From Alloacidobacterium sp035547425 (GTDB lineage Bacteria; Acidobacteriota; Terriglobia; Terriglobales; Acidobacteriaceae), in the NCBI GenBank assembly GCA_035547425.1, contig DASZUU010000046.1:29585-93584 (forward strand): DNA of 64,000 nt, given 5' to 3'. Both the position numbers and the translations under genes were made by a program. Position 1 is the stretch's first letter. Each line of letters begins with the position of its first letter. The notes under the pieces are model-generated. The model saw only the letters and a program-made list of their open reading frames with translations. It did no database searches and was not told where the DNA came from. Positions 44,838 to 52,998 of the stretch are shown here, one piece after another.

Positions 44838-46415
44838 TTACCGCTTTAACAAATCCACCGGCTCGTTTACATCGGTCACTCGGAAATACTCGGCCAGCGA
44901 CGGATGCTGCTTTCTTACGGCTTCGTACATTTCCCAGGCTACGCGCCGGTAGGAGAAATGGCCTTGTGGCTGGGAGCGCAGCTCGGAGATGTAGAGGGCT
45001 TCGGCAAAGTCCATCTTGAAGAGGGAGCGCATGCGGGTGCCCAGCGGCAGTATGTAGTCGGCGGACGAGATTGCGTCGGGAGCAGCTTCGGCGACCAGTT
45101 TTGCGTGGGATTTATGGGCAGATTGCACGGCGGATTCGTATTCAGGCTGCAATCCGGCTTCAGCTACTCCCTCGGGAACGTCGTAACCGTGCGCGGTGGT
45201 GTAGCCCTGAATGATCTGTACGCAGCGGCGGTGACGGTGCATGTCGCGGAAGCCGCCGATGTCCATGAGGATGTCGAAGCGCAGGGCTTGTCCGGCGGAG
45301 AAGGCGCGCAGGAGCTCGTCGTGGCGTCCGCGATGGCGCGTGCCCAGGGCAATGATTTCCTGGATGCGGGCTTCGTCGAGGTCGGCGACGCGATCGCGGA
45401 TCTGGCGGTAAGAATAATGACTGGCGCTGTAGAGCAGCGTGGCGGCGATTTCGGCTTCTAAAGACTCTTTGCGTTCGACCAAGTCTACGATTGGAGCGGG
45501 AGCGATAGTTTCGCCGCGCATCAGTTCGGCGACGGCTTGCGCTAATTCGCGACGAGTCTCGATTTCGTAGCTGTTGGGTGAGGCGTATTTCACCAGCGTG
45601 GGCGCCGTTTTCACTTCGCGGGTGAGCAGGGCTTCCGCTTTTGCGGCAAGAGCAGGAGCGGTAGCGGCGATTTCGCGCTGCAGGCTGGCCAGTTCTTCGG
45701 AGTGGACATTCCATGCAGGATCGGTGGCGGCAGCGCGCAGGCGTTCGCCCAGCTGGCGGATTTCCGCATAGGGGCTGGAGAGCAGGCGGGAAACCTGGGT
45801 TTCGAGCGTACGAGCGTTGACGATCTGCCCGAGCGAGGTATTGGTTGCCAAGGGAAGCAGGTAGCGGCCTACATCGAAGGCGCGCGCCTTGAGGGTGCGG
45901 TCGTAGCTTTCCTGCTTCATCTCTGCTGGTTTGGCGACCTGCTGCTTCAGCCGCTCGAACATGCTTTCCGTAAGCTCGTGATAGGCGGTAAAGAGGCTCT
46001 CGACAGATTCACGGTAAAGCCCGGCGGCAGGGTGATTTGCGCCGAAATCCGGCATATACCAACCGCTCTTCTTGAAATTCTGATACCTTGTAGACCGTTC
46101 CTGCCCATCCCAACGCCGCTCGTCGACGAGGGAGATGGCAGCCAGTAAGGACAGCCGCTCGATGGCAAAGGCGATATGGGCCAAATCGGCGATGGAGCGG
46201 TGGCCATACTGGAAATAGAATGTGTTGAGAAATTGTTCGGCGCGCTGGCTGCTGATTTCCCTGAGGGAATCCTTCATTGAAAGGGCCGAGCGCGAATATT
46301 TGGCCATGGCGTAGGCCAGCACTTCAGGGTCTGCGCCATGAACTGCAAAGACTTCTGTCTGGTTTTGAGGCTCAGCTGGAGTGACGGTGACGGGTTCAGC
46401 AACGGATTCAGGCAT
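44838..46415 (-). CDS. Double FAD-dependent thymidylate synthase (ThyX)-like protein
   Basis: From the ATG at 46415 the protein has 525 residues; an ATG at 46472 would add 19. It contains two ThyX-like halves. The first reads MKDSLREISSQRAEQFLNTF, then the FYFQYGHRSIADLAHIAFAIE region, then DERRWDGQERSTRYQNF. The second has YSYRQIRD, HRHRRCVQIIQGYTTAHGYD and SLFKMDFAEALYISELRSQ. Canonical ThyX has RHRxxSxNxxSxR in one short chain that tetramerises; here the motif is degraded in both halves. Thymidylate synthesis is therefore doubtful. A related FAD or nucleotide role is inferred. Confidence 0.75.
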   Translation of the reverse strand: MPESVAEPVTVTPAEPQNQTEVFAVHGADPEVLAYAMAKYSRSALSMKDSLREISSQRAEQFLNTFYFQYGHRSIADLAHIAFAIERLSLLAAISLVDERRWDGQERSTRYQNFKKSGWYMPDFGANHPAAGLYRESVESLFTAYHELTESMFERLKQQVAKPAEMKQESYDRTLKARAFDVGRYLLPLATNTSLGQIVNARTLETQVSRLLSSPYAEIRQLGERLRAAATDPAWNVHSEELASLQREIAATAPALAAKAEALLTREVKTAPTLVKYASPNSYEIETRRELAQAVAELMRGETIAPAPIVDLVERKESLEAEIAATLLYSASHYSYRQIRDRVADLDEARIQEIIALGTRHRGRHDELLRAFSAGQALRFDILMDIGGFRDMHRHRRCVQIIQGYTTAHGYDVPEGVAEAGLQPEYESAVQSAHKSHAKLVAEAAPDAISSADYILPLGTRMRSLFKMDFAEALYISELRSQPQGHFSYRRVAWEMYEAVRKQHPSLAEYFRVTDVNEPVDLLKR

Positions 46416-46536
46416 GGTGGCCACCAGAATACGGCATTTGCCTCTGGAAGAGGTGGCCGAAACTTTGGCCATGGATAGCGTGTTGCAATTACAAAGAGTT
46501 GCGGCACGACCGGTGTCGCAAAATCACTCTGACAAC

Positions 46537-47334
46537 ATGCGCGATATTCTTTCCGAAACCGGACACAGGCCCTGGCCGTTGCCCAAATCCGCCTGGACAA
46601 TGACGCAGCGCTGGAACGATCTGCTGTTTGCGCACTGGCCGGTTCCGGCGGCAGAACTGGCGCATTTGCTGCCGCCGGGGCTGACAGTGGATACGTTTGA
46701 CGGTTCTGCCTGGGTGGGAGTGGTTCCTTTCTGGATGGACCGCATCCGGCTGCGGGGAATGCCGCTGATTCCGGGGGCAAATCGCTTTCCTGAGCTGAAT
46801 TTGCGGACATATGTAAGGGAGCGGCATTCAAATCTGGCCGGGGTGTACTTTTTTTCGCTGGATGCGGCGAATCCTGCGGCGGTTGCGGTGGCGCGAACCT
46901 TCTTCAAGCTGCCCTATTATTGGGCGCATATGAGCATCAAATCGGAGGATCAGAAGGAGTTTCATTACCAGAGCACGCGCCTGCTGACACTGGATCATGT
47001 TCGCTTCCGCGCAAAGTATAAGAGCCTGCAGCAGCCGAGCACCCGGGGCGGCATCGAATCGTTTCTTACGGAACGGTATTGCCTGTATACGGCGGACAAG
47101 CAGGGAACGTTGTATCGCGGAAATATTCATCACTTGCCATGGCCGCTGGAGATGGCGGAAGCGGATATCGAGATTAACGAGCTGCCGAAGGCGCATGGCA
47201 TCAAATTGCCGGATACCAAGCCGCTGCTGCATTACTCGAGAGAGCTGGTGGTGTATATCTGGCAACTGGAATTGCTGCCGGGACTGGCAAAACATGCGGC
47301 GACCCAGGCAGTTCCAGTGGCGAAGCCTCTATAA
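46537..47334 (+). CDS. DUF2071 (YqjF-like) protein
   Basis: The start is set at the ATG at 46537, because upstream codons of the open frame overlap the divergent ThyX-like gene and look non-coding. The 265-residue protein has the family pattern: WNDLLFAHWPVPAAELAHLLPPG near the N terminus (in part), WVGVVPFWMDRIRLRG, then ELNLRTYVRERHSNLAGVYF and FFKLPYYWAHM. The function of the family is unknown; it has a lipocalin-like or acetoacetate-decarboxylase-like beta fold. It is divergent from the ThyX-like gene. Confidence 0.8.
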   Translation: MRDILSETGHRPWPLPKSAWTMTQRWNDLLFAHWPVPAAELAHLLPPGLTVDTFDGSAWVGVVPFWMDRIRLRGMPLIPGANRFPELNLRTYVRERHSNLAGVYFFSLDAANPAAVAVARTFFKLPYYWAHMSIKSEDQKEFHYQSTRLLTLDHVRFRAKYKSLQQPSTRGGIESFLTERYCLYTADKQGTLYRGNIHHLPWPLEMAEADIEINELPKAHGIKLPDTKPLLHYSRELVVYIWQLELLPGLAKHAATQAVPVAKPL

Positions 47335-47361
47335 TTTTCGTTTGCGAATCCAGATAGAAAG

Positions 47362-48117
47362 TTGAGAACTGCGGTGTTGTCATTGGAAGGGAAAGTCGCG
47401 CTTGTAACAGGAGCCTCGCAGGGTATTGGACGGGCTTGCGCCCTTGCGCTGGGTCGCGCCGGAGCCAAGGTTGCCGTGGCGGCGCGCAACGAAGTGAAGC
47501 TGCAGGAAGTGGTAAACGAGATTGTAGGCAGGGGCGGCGATGCCCACCTGTTTACGCTGGATATCGCCAATGAGGAATCCATCAAGTCGACGGCAAAGGC
47601 TGTGGTGGAACATTTCGGCGCGGCGCATATTCTGGTGAACAATGCGGGGATCACGAAGGACACGCTGCTGCTGCGCATGAAGCGCGCGGACTGGGACGAT
47701 GTGATCAACACCAACCTGACGGGCACGTTTTTGCTGACGCAGGCGCTGATCGGCTCGATGATGAAGGCGCGCTGGGGGCGGATCATCAATATTTCAAGCG
47801 TGGTCGGCGAGACGGGGCAGGCGGGGCAGGCGAACTATGCGGCCAGCAAGGCAGGGTTGATCGGCTTTACCAAATCGCTGGCGCGGGAGCTGGCTTCGCG
47901 CAATATCACGGCGAATGCGGTGGCTCCGGGATACATTGAAACGGCGATGACGGCTGTTCTGGATGAAAAGCAGCGCAATGCAATGCTGTCACAGATTCCA
48001 CTGAGCCGCCCTGGAACAGATGAGGACATTGCCAATGCGGTTCGCTTTCTGGCTTCCGATGAGGCAGCTTACATTACCGGGCATGTGCTGGATGTGAACG
48101 GCGGCATGTACATGTAG
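47362..48117 (+). CDS. fabG: 3-oxoacyl-ACP reductase (SDR family)
   Basis: The 251-residue short-chain dehydrogenase has the NADPH loop TGASQGIGRA at residues 16-25, NNAGITKD near 90, the catalytic Ser in INISSVVGE, and the YxxxK pair in NYAASKAGL near 156. The C-terminal VNGGMYM matches FabG, which reduces 3-oxoacyl-ACP in fatty acid elongation. The start is a TTG, with a GTG four codons later as an alternative. A weak hairpin follows at 48122-48137. Confidence 0.88.
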   Translation: MRTAVLSLEGKVALVTGASQGIGRACALALGRAGAKVAVAARNEVKLQEVVNEIVGRGGDAHLFTLDIANEESIKSTAKAVVEHFGAAHILVNNAGITKDTLLLRMKRADWDDVINTNLTGTFLLTQALIGSMMKARWGRIINISSVVGETGQAGQANYAASKAGLIGFTKSLARELASRNITANAVAPGYIETAMTAVLDEKQRNAMLSQIPLSRPGTDEDIANAVRFLASDEAAYITGHVLDVNGGMYM

Positions 48118-48167
48118 CGAGGCCTCTTTCCCGAGGCTTTCGTACAATAGGGCAAGTAATTTCTTAC

Positions 48168-49217
48168 GTGAAGGATACGGTGTCGATTTCCTCTTCTGCT
48201 CCTCTAAAGCGCGTGCTGAGCGGCATGCGTCCGACCGGCAAGCTGCATCTGGGCAACTACATGGGCGCGCTGCACAACTGGGTGCGGCTGCAGCATGACT
48301 ACGAGTGCTACTTTTTTATTGCGGACTGGCATGCCCTGACCACCGATTATGCTGACACATCGCAGCTGAAAGAGAACTCGCGCGAGGTGATTCTGGATTT
48401 CCTCGGCGCGGGCCTTGACCCGGCGAAGAGCACACTCTTTGTCCAGAGCAAAGTGAAGCAGCATGCTGAACTGCATCTGCTGTTCTCGATGATTACTCCT
48501 CTGGGCTGGCTGGAGCGCGTGCCGACTTACAAAGAACAGCAGGAAAATATCACGGGGAAAGACCTTTCGACATATGGGTTTCTCGGCTATCCGCTGCTGC
48601 AGGCTGCCGATATTTTGATTTATCAGCCGGATTTTGTCCCCGTAGGACAAGATCAGGTTGCTCATGTGGAGCTGACGCGCGAAGTGGCGCGGCGGTTTAA
48701 CCAGTTTTATAAAGCACAAGGCACAGGGCACATGCCTCAGGGCTCAGACGTTCTGCCGGAACCGCAGGTTTTGCTGACGCCTTCGCCAAAGCTGCCGGGA
48801 ACCGATGGGCGGAAGATGTCGAAGAGCTACGGCAACACCATTATGCTCACCGATCCTGAGCAGGTGGTGCGGCAGAAGCTGAAACCCATGGTCACTGATC
48901 CGGCGCGCGTGCGGCGTACCGATCCTGGGAATCCGGATGTTTGCCCGGTTGGCGATCTGCATAAAGTCTTCTCTTCGCAGGAGACAATCGCCAAGGTATA
49001 CGACGGCTGCACGAAGGCCTCGATTGGATGCATTGAATGCAAGGGGTGGGCCGCCGACTCGGTGGTGCGCATGCTGGAGCCGATTCAGCAACGGCGCAGT
49101 GAGTTTGAACAGAATCCGAAGCGCGTAGACGAGATTCTGGAAGACGGAAACCAGCGTGCCGCGGCGCGTGCCGAGCAGACCATGGCAGAAGTGCGGTCGG
49201 CGGTCGGGATTGGGTGA
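48168..49217 (+). CDS. trpS: Tryptophanyl-tRNA synthetase
   Basis: The 349-residue class I synthetase charges tRNA-Trp. The signature SGMRPTGKLHLGNYMGAL (HIGH-like HLGN) lies near residues 18-35 and GRKMSKSYGNTI (KMSKS) near 211-222. A GTG at 48180 with AAGGA five bases upstream may be the true start instead of the GTG at 48168. An Asp/Cys-rich segment DVCPVGDLHKVFS matches the longer bacterial form. scpA begins four bases after the stop. Confidence 0.94.
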   Translation: MKDTVSISSSAPLKRVLSGMRPTGKLHLGNYMGALHNWVRLQHDYECYFFIADWHALTTDYADTSQLKENSREVILDFLGAGLDPAKSTLFVQSKVKQHAELHLLFSMITPLGWLERVPTYKEQQENITGKDLSTYGFLGYPLLQAADILIYQPDFVPVGQDQVAHVELTREVARRFNQFYKAQGTGHMPQGSDVLPEPQVLLTPSPKLPGTDGRKMSKSYGNTIMLTDPEQVVRQKLKPMVTDPARVRRTDPGNPDVCPVGDLHKVFSSQETIAKVYDGCTKASIGCIECKGWAADSVVRMLEPIQQRRSEFEQNPKRVDEILEDGNQRAAARAEQTMAEVRSAVGIG

Positions 49218-49221
49218 GCGG

Positions 49222-50190
49222 ATGAGTGATGAGCTGAAACCGGAGAACCCGCCCACGGAGTCTTTGCCCGAGGAAAATCCTGAGAACACTCCACCCTCTG
49301 CTCCGCTCAGGATGGGGCACCCTGTTTCAGAGTCTTCAACTCCTGCACCTGAAACAAAGCAGGTTGAAAAAGATTCTGCTAAGGGCAAGAAGGACAAAAA
49401 GGAAGAAGACAGCGCATTTCCCTTCTCGGTGACGGTCGGTAAAGTTTATGATGGGCCGCTTGACCTGCTGCTGGACCTGATCCGCAAGCAGGACATCGAT
49501 ATTTACGACATCCCCATCGCCAAGATTACAGCGCAGTTTCTGGCATATGTGGAACAGCTGAAAGCTACGGATGTGGACACGGCAGGCGAGTTCATCTATA
49601 TGGCTTCGCTGCTGATTCATATCAAGAGCAAGATGCTGCTGCCACGTTCGCCTGTCGAAACCGCGGAAGGCGAAGCGGAAGATCCTCGCCGCGAGCTGGT
49701 GGAACGGCTGCTGGAGCACGAGCGCTTTAAAAATGCGGCGCAGATGCTGGCGCAGAAACAGATTATCGAGGAATCCACCTGGTCGAATCCTTCGTTGAAG
49801 GAATTTCGCAACGACGAAGGCACGGAGCGTGAAATTACCGCCGATACGGTGGACCTGGTGCGCGTCTTCCGCGAAATTCTCGATCGGTTAAAGCAGCGCC
49901 CGATACTCGATCTTGAAGAAGATACGGTCACGGTCGGCCAAATGATCGACTACATGCGGCGCCGGCTGATCACCGAGGACAAGCCGGTATCCTTGCGAAA
50001 GCTTCTAGGGAATGCGCGCTCGGAGAAGACACTGGTTGCGATGTTTCTGGCACTGCTGGAACTGGTGCGTCTGCAGGCAATTCTGCTGCGGCAGGACCAG
50101 AACTTCGCCGACATTTACGTGAAGAAACATACGGACTTTGAACAGGTCATTACCGAACGCATGAACCAGATGCGCGATGACTGGACCTAA
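49222..50190 (+). CDS. scpA: Segregation and condensation protein A
   Basis: The ATG at 49222 starts a 322-residue kleisin that bridges SMC heads in the condensin complex and helps chromosome segregation. The kleisin N-domain begins near residue 68 with SVTVGKVYDGPLDLLLDLIR, and the C-terminal winged helix ends near DWT. An acidic and Pro-rich extension of about 65 residues comes first. Part of it (49288-49323) looks like a short genomic repeat translated in frame. scpB is not in the window. The gene sits between trpS and a secreted hydrolase in one tight transcript. Confidence 0.9.
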   Translation: MSDELKPENPPTESLPEENPENTPPSAPLRMGHPVSESSTPAPETKQVEKDSAKGKKDKKEEDSAFPFSVTVGKVYDGPLDLLLDLIRKQDIDIYDIPIAKITAQFLAYVEQLKATDVDTAGEFIYMASLLIHIKSKMLLPRSPVETAEGEAEDPRRELVERLLEHERFKNAAQMLAQKQIIEESTWSNPSLKEFRNDEGTEREITADTVDLVRVFREILDRLKQRPILDLEEDTVTVGQMIDYMRRRLITEDKPVSLRKLLGNARSEKTLVAMFLALLELVRLQAILLRQDQNFADIYVKKHTDFEQVITERMNQMRDDWT

Positions 50191-50193
50191 AGG

Positions 50194-51864
50194 ATGCCTG
50201 ACAATTTGCTGACACGACGCTCTTTCCTGGGGAAAGCTGCAGCGGCTTCCGCTGCCCTGAGCGCTACGGGGGTTCCGGCTCTCGCGGCTCCGCAATCATC
50301 GACATTCTTTGAGCTGCTTCGCCAGCCGGACAGCGCGGCGGCATTTGCCGGGCTGGATACGCGGCTTTCGCTGACGCGCTCGGGCGCTCGATGGCAGACG
50401 CGTGGAGTTGAAGTTGAGATTGCGCCGGAAGCCGCGTCATTAGCTGTTTACGTGTCGGCTGCGGGCATGGAATTGACGCATGTGCATTTGCGCTGGCAGA
50501 TGCCTGTCCCGGAAAAATTATTATTTCTCGGCGATCACTGGGAGCGCAGCTATGGCGACCTGGCATGGCGCACGCTTGTGCCGGAGCGAGTGATGCCGTG
50601 GTATTTCGCTGCCCATGACGGCACCACCGTACACGGCTATGGCGTAGAAACGGGCGCAGGCGCAATGTGTTTCTGGCAGGTGGATGCAGAAGGCGTGTCC
50701 CTGTGGCTCGATGTTTCGAATGGCGGCTCCGGCGTGCAGTTGGGCAACCGAAAGCTTCATGCTGCTACGGTGGTGGTTCGCCAGGGTCATGCAGGTGAGG
50801 ATGCGATTGCGGCGCTGCGCCAGTTTTGCGGTGTGATGTGCCGGAAGCCGCGGCCTTCGCCGGGCGTGGTCTATGGGACGAATGACTGGTACTACGCGTA
50901 TGGCAAGAGCAGCCGCGAGCTAATTCTGGAAGATGCTGACCTGGCGGCATCGCTGCGGCCTTCGGGTGGACCGCGCCCTTTTACTGTTGTCGACGATGGC
51001 TGGAAGCACAAGGACAAGTTCCCGGACATGGGACAGCTGGCGCAGGAGATTCGCAGCCGGGGCGTGCGTCCAGGCATATGGATTCGTCCGCTGATTGCGC
51101 CGGATGATACAGCGAAAGATTTATTGATGCCGGATGCCCGTTTTGGTCGACATAAAGAACGGATATCGGAACTGGCGTATGACCCGACGATTCCGGATGC
51201 GATGGAAGCCGTACGGGCCAAGCTGCGCCAGCTTGCAGCATGGAGCTACGAGATGGTGAAGCACGACTTCTCCACCTATGATTTGCTGGGGCAGTGGGGA
51301 TCTGAGATGGGTGCGCGACCTACGCTTCCGGGCTGGCACTTTCATGATCGCAGCCGGACAAATGCGGAAATCATTGCCGATTTGTATGGGGAGATTCGCG
51401 CGACGCTCGGGGAAAAAACGCTGATCCTCGGATGCAATACCGTCGGGCACCTTGGAGCCGGCATTTTCGACCTTTCCCGCTCCGGCGATGACACGAGCGG
51501 CAAGGCATGGGAGCGGACACGTCGCATGGGCGTGAATACGATCTCTTTCCGGCTGCCACAACAAGGAAGCTTCTTTGTAGTTGACGGCGATTGCGTTGCC
51601 GTCACGGAAGCGGTTCCATGGCGTGAAACGGAAGCGTGGCTGCGCTTTGTTGCCGCCAGCGGAACAGGACTGTTTGTTTCAGTGGAAAAGCAGGCCATGG
51701 GCGCGGAGCAGAAGAAGGCTCTTACTGAGGCATTCCGCGTTGCCGCGCAGGCTCCTGTCATGAAGACGGCGGCAGACTGGTTCGATAGCACAGTTCCCGA
51801 GCTCTGGAATGGTCAGCGATTTGATTGGTGTGGGGATTCCGGAGCCTGGCCTTTCGGGGCGTGA
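50194..51864 (+). CDS. Tat-exported alpha-galactosidase-like protein (clan GH-D type)
   Basis: The 556-residue protein begins with a Tat signal (TRRSFLGKAAAASAALS, cleavage near residue 33). A beta-sandwich region follows (about 45-220). A TIM barrel begins near VVYGTNDWYYAYGKSS, with the clan GH-D pattern FTVVDDGWKHKDKFP. The putative nucleophile is in YEMVKHDFSTYDLLG and the putative acid/base in SRSGDDTSGKAWERTRRM. It most resembles GH36/GH27-type enzymes, but the exact family and sugar are uncertain. Start is three bases after the scpA stop, an odd partner for a cell-division gene. Confidence 0.72.
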   Translation: MPDNLLTRRSFLGKAAAASAALSATGVPALAAPQSSTFFELLRQPDSAAAFAGLDTRLSLTRSGARWQTRGVEVEIAPEAASLAVYVSAAGMELTHVHLRWQMPVPEKLLFLGDHWERSYGDLAWRTLVPERVMPWYFAAHDGTTVHGYGVETGAGAMCFWQVDAEGVSLWLDVSNGGSGVQLGNRKLHAATVVVRQGHAGEDAIAALRQFCGVMCRKPRPSPGVVYGTNDWYYAYGKSSRELILEDADLAASLRPSGGPRPFTVVDDGWKHKDKFPDMGQLAQEIRSRGVRPGIWIRPLIAPDDTAKDLLMPDARFGRHKERISELAYDPTIPDAMEAVRAKLRQLAAWSYEMVKHDFSTYDLLGQWGSEMGARPTLPGWHFHDRSRTNAEIIADLYGEIRATLGEKTLILGCNTVGHLGAGIFDLSRSGDDTSGKAWERTRRMGVNTISFRLPQQGSFFVVDGDCVAVTEAVPWRETEAWLRFVAASGTGLFVSVEKQAMGAEQKKALTEAFRVAAQAPVMKTAADWFDSTVPELWNGQRFDWCGDSGAWPFGA

Positions 51865-51875
51865 AGTTCTTCTCT

Positions 51876-52427
51876 TTAAACTTCCAATTCTTCCGCCATT
51901 GCCATCATCTTGAGAACGCTGTTCCAGTTCCTGCCGGTACCGGGAACTTTCAGCGTCCGACCGATTGCAGGAAGCGAGAGCCTGGGCCGCGCCATGCCGT
52001 TGGGAAAATAGATATAAAGCTCGCTTTTGTTGATGTGAAGCTCTTCTGGAACGGGCGGCATTGCAAGCACTTTTGCGCGCGCTTCGGCTGCCGGCTCGGC
52101 GGCGAGAAACCAGATGAGCAGCTTATTCGGCTCGACATCTTTTCTGGAAGCGAATGGATTTTGCTTGATCACGGAACGCATTTCGTCGGCTGTGCGCAGG
52201 ACTACGTCCGGACGAAAGCCGAATTGCTTCTCGATGCCATCGCCAATGCATTTCGATAGTACGTTGCGATTGCAATTCATTGTGCGAAAAACGACATTGC
52301 CGCTTTGAATAAAAGTACGCGCCTCTTCAAGGTTCAGGGAGAGACAAAGATCGCGCAGCTCGGTCATTTTGATCTTGTTATGTCCACCCACATTGACGCC
52401 GCGCAGCATGCAGATGACAGAATTCAT
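51876..52427 (-). CDS. DUF1697 protein
   Basis: The 183-residue protein has the DUF1697 pattern ICMLRGVNVGGHNKIKMTELRD at the N terminus (given here in part), FIQSGNVVF near residues 39-47, and YIFPNGMARPRL near 144 (KSELYIYFPNGMA). The fold is known from structures of family members but the function is not. It follows the Lrp/AsnC gene by seven bases on the same strand, so the two share a transcript. Confidence 0.87.
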   Translation of the reverse strand: MNSVICMLRGVNVGGHNKIKMTELRDLCLSLNLEEARTFIQSGNVVFRTMNCNRNVLSKCIGDGIEKQFGFRPDVVLRTADEMRSVIKQNPFASRKDVEPNKLLIWFLAAEPAAEARAKVLAMPPVPEELHINKSELYIYFPNGMARPRLSLPAIGRTLKVPGTGRNWNSVLKMMAMAEELEV

Positions 52428-52434
52428 ACAGAGA

Positions 52435-52890
52435 TTATCCTTTCATCCGTGAAAGATCATGCGGACGTCGCTCGACAGGCGAAGAGAAAACAATACTGGT
52501 CGTCGGAATGCCGTACGGCAGAAGGCGCTCGATGACGTTTTCCAGCTCAATAATGGATGCCGCGGTGACCTGCAGGAAAAAGGCGTCGCCGCCGGTGACG
52601 TGATGGCATTCGCGGACTTCCGGCAGATCTCTAATAAATTTCAGAAAAGGATGATAGCGCGGGCCGTCGCAGGTCATACGAATGATGGCAAGAATGGGCA
52701 GACCTAATGCCTCGCGGTCGATTTCGACAGTGTAACCGCGAATGATGCCGGTTTCTTCCATGCGACGGAGGCGCTCGGCGGTTGCCGATGCGGAGAGACC
52801 GATGCGCCTGCCGAGATCGGCGAAGGAGGCTCGGGCATTTCGCTGTAACTCCTGGATCAATTTTCGATCGTATATATCGATCATTTCCAT
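52435..52890 (-). CDS. Lrp/AsnC-family transcriptional regulator
   Basis: The 151-residue regulator has an N-terminal helix-turn-helix (about 5-55, DRKLIQELQRNARASFADLG, then LSASATAERLRRMEETGIIRGY) and a C-terminal RAM/AsnC effector domain (about 68-145). It is divergent from the hutHUGI operon, and its start is 108 bases from hutH, so it is the natural candidate to control histidine use. A palindrome (GATCG-N7-CGATC, 52866-52882) lies within its first codons and a direct repeat lies in the gap. Both could be binding sites. Confidence 0.88.
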   Translation of the reverse strand: MEMIDIYDRKLIQELQRNARASFADLGRRIGLSASATAERLRRMEETGIIRGYTVEIDREALGLPILAIIRMTCDGPRYHPFLKFIRDLPEVRECHHVTGGDAFFLQVTAASIIELENVIERLLPYGIPTTSIVFSSPVERRPHDLSRMKG

Positions 52891-52892
52891 TG

Positions 52893-52932
52893 AATCTATC
52901 GTGAATGGACTACATTCTACCTAAATCTATCG
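52893..52932. promoter_or_regulatory. Direct repeats in the lrp/hutH intergenic region, possible regulator sites
   Basis: AATCTATCG occurs at 52893-52901 and again at 52924-52932, a distance of 31 bases or about three helical turns. A 12-bp palindrome, TTTCCGTGGAAA (52946-52957), follows. Lrp-type octamers bind repeated sites with helical phasing, so these are plausible targets of the divergent regulator. The role is inferred. Confidence 0.4.
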
Positions 52933-52998
52933 AAATTTCTGCGATTTTCCGTGGAAATACTATGTACCGGCTTCAGGCGTCTGGCTAGCATCGCAGGC

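Noticed and set aside
48744..49397. 217-codon minus-strand frame over trpS and scpA
   Set aside because: It covers two conserved genes on the other strand and is low-complexity.
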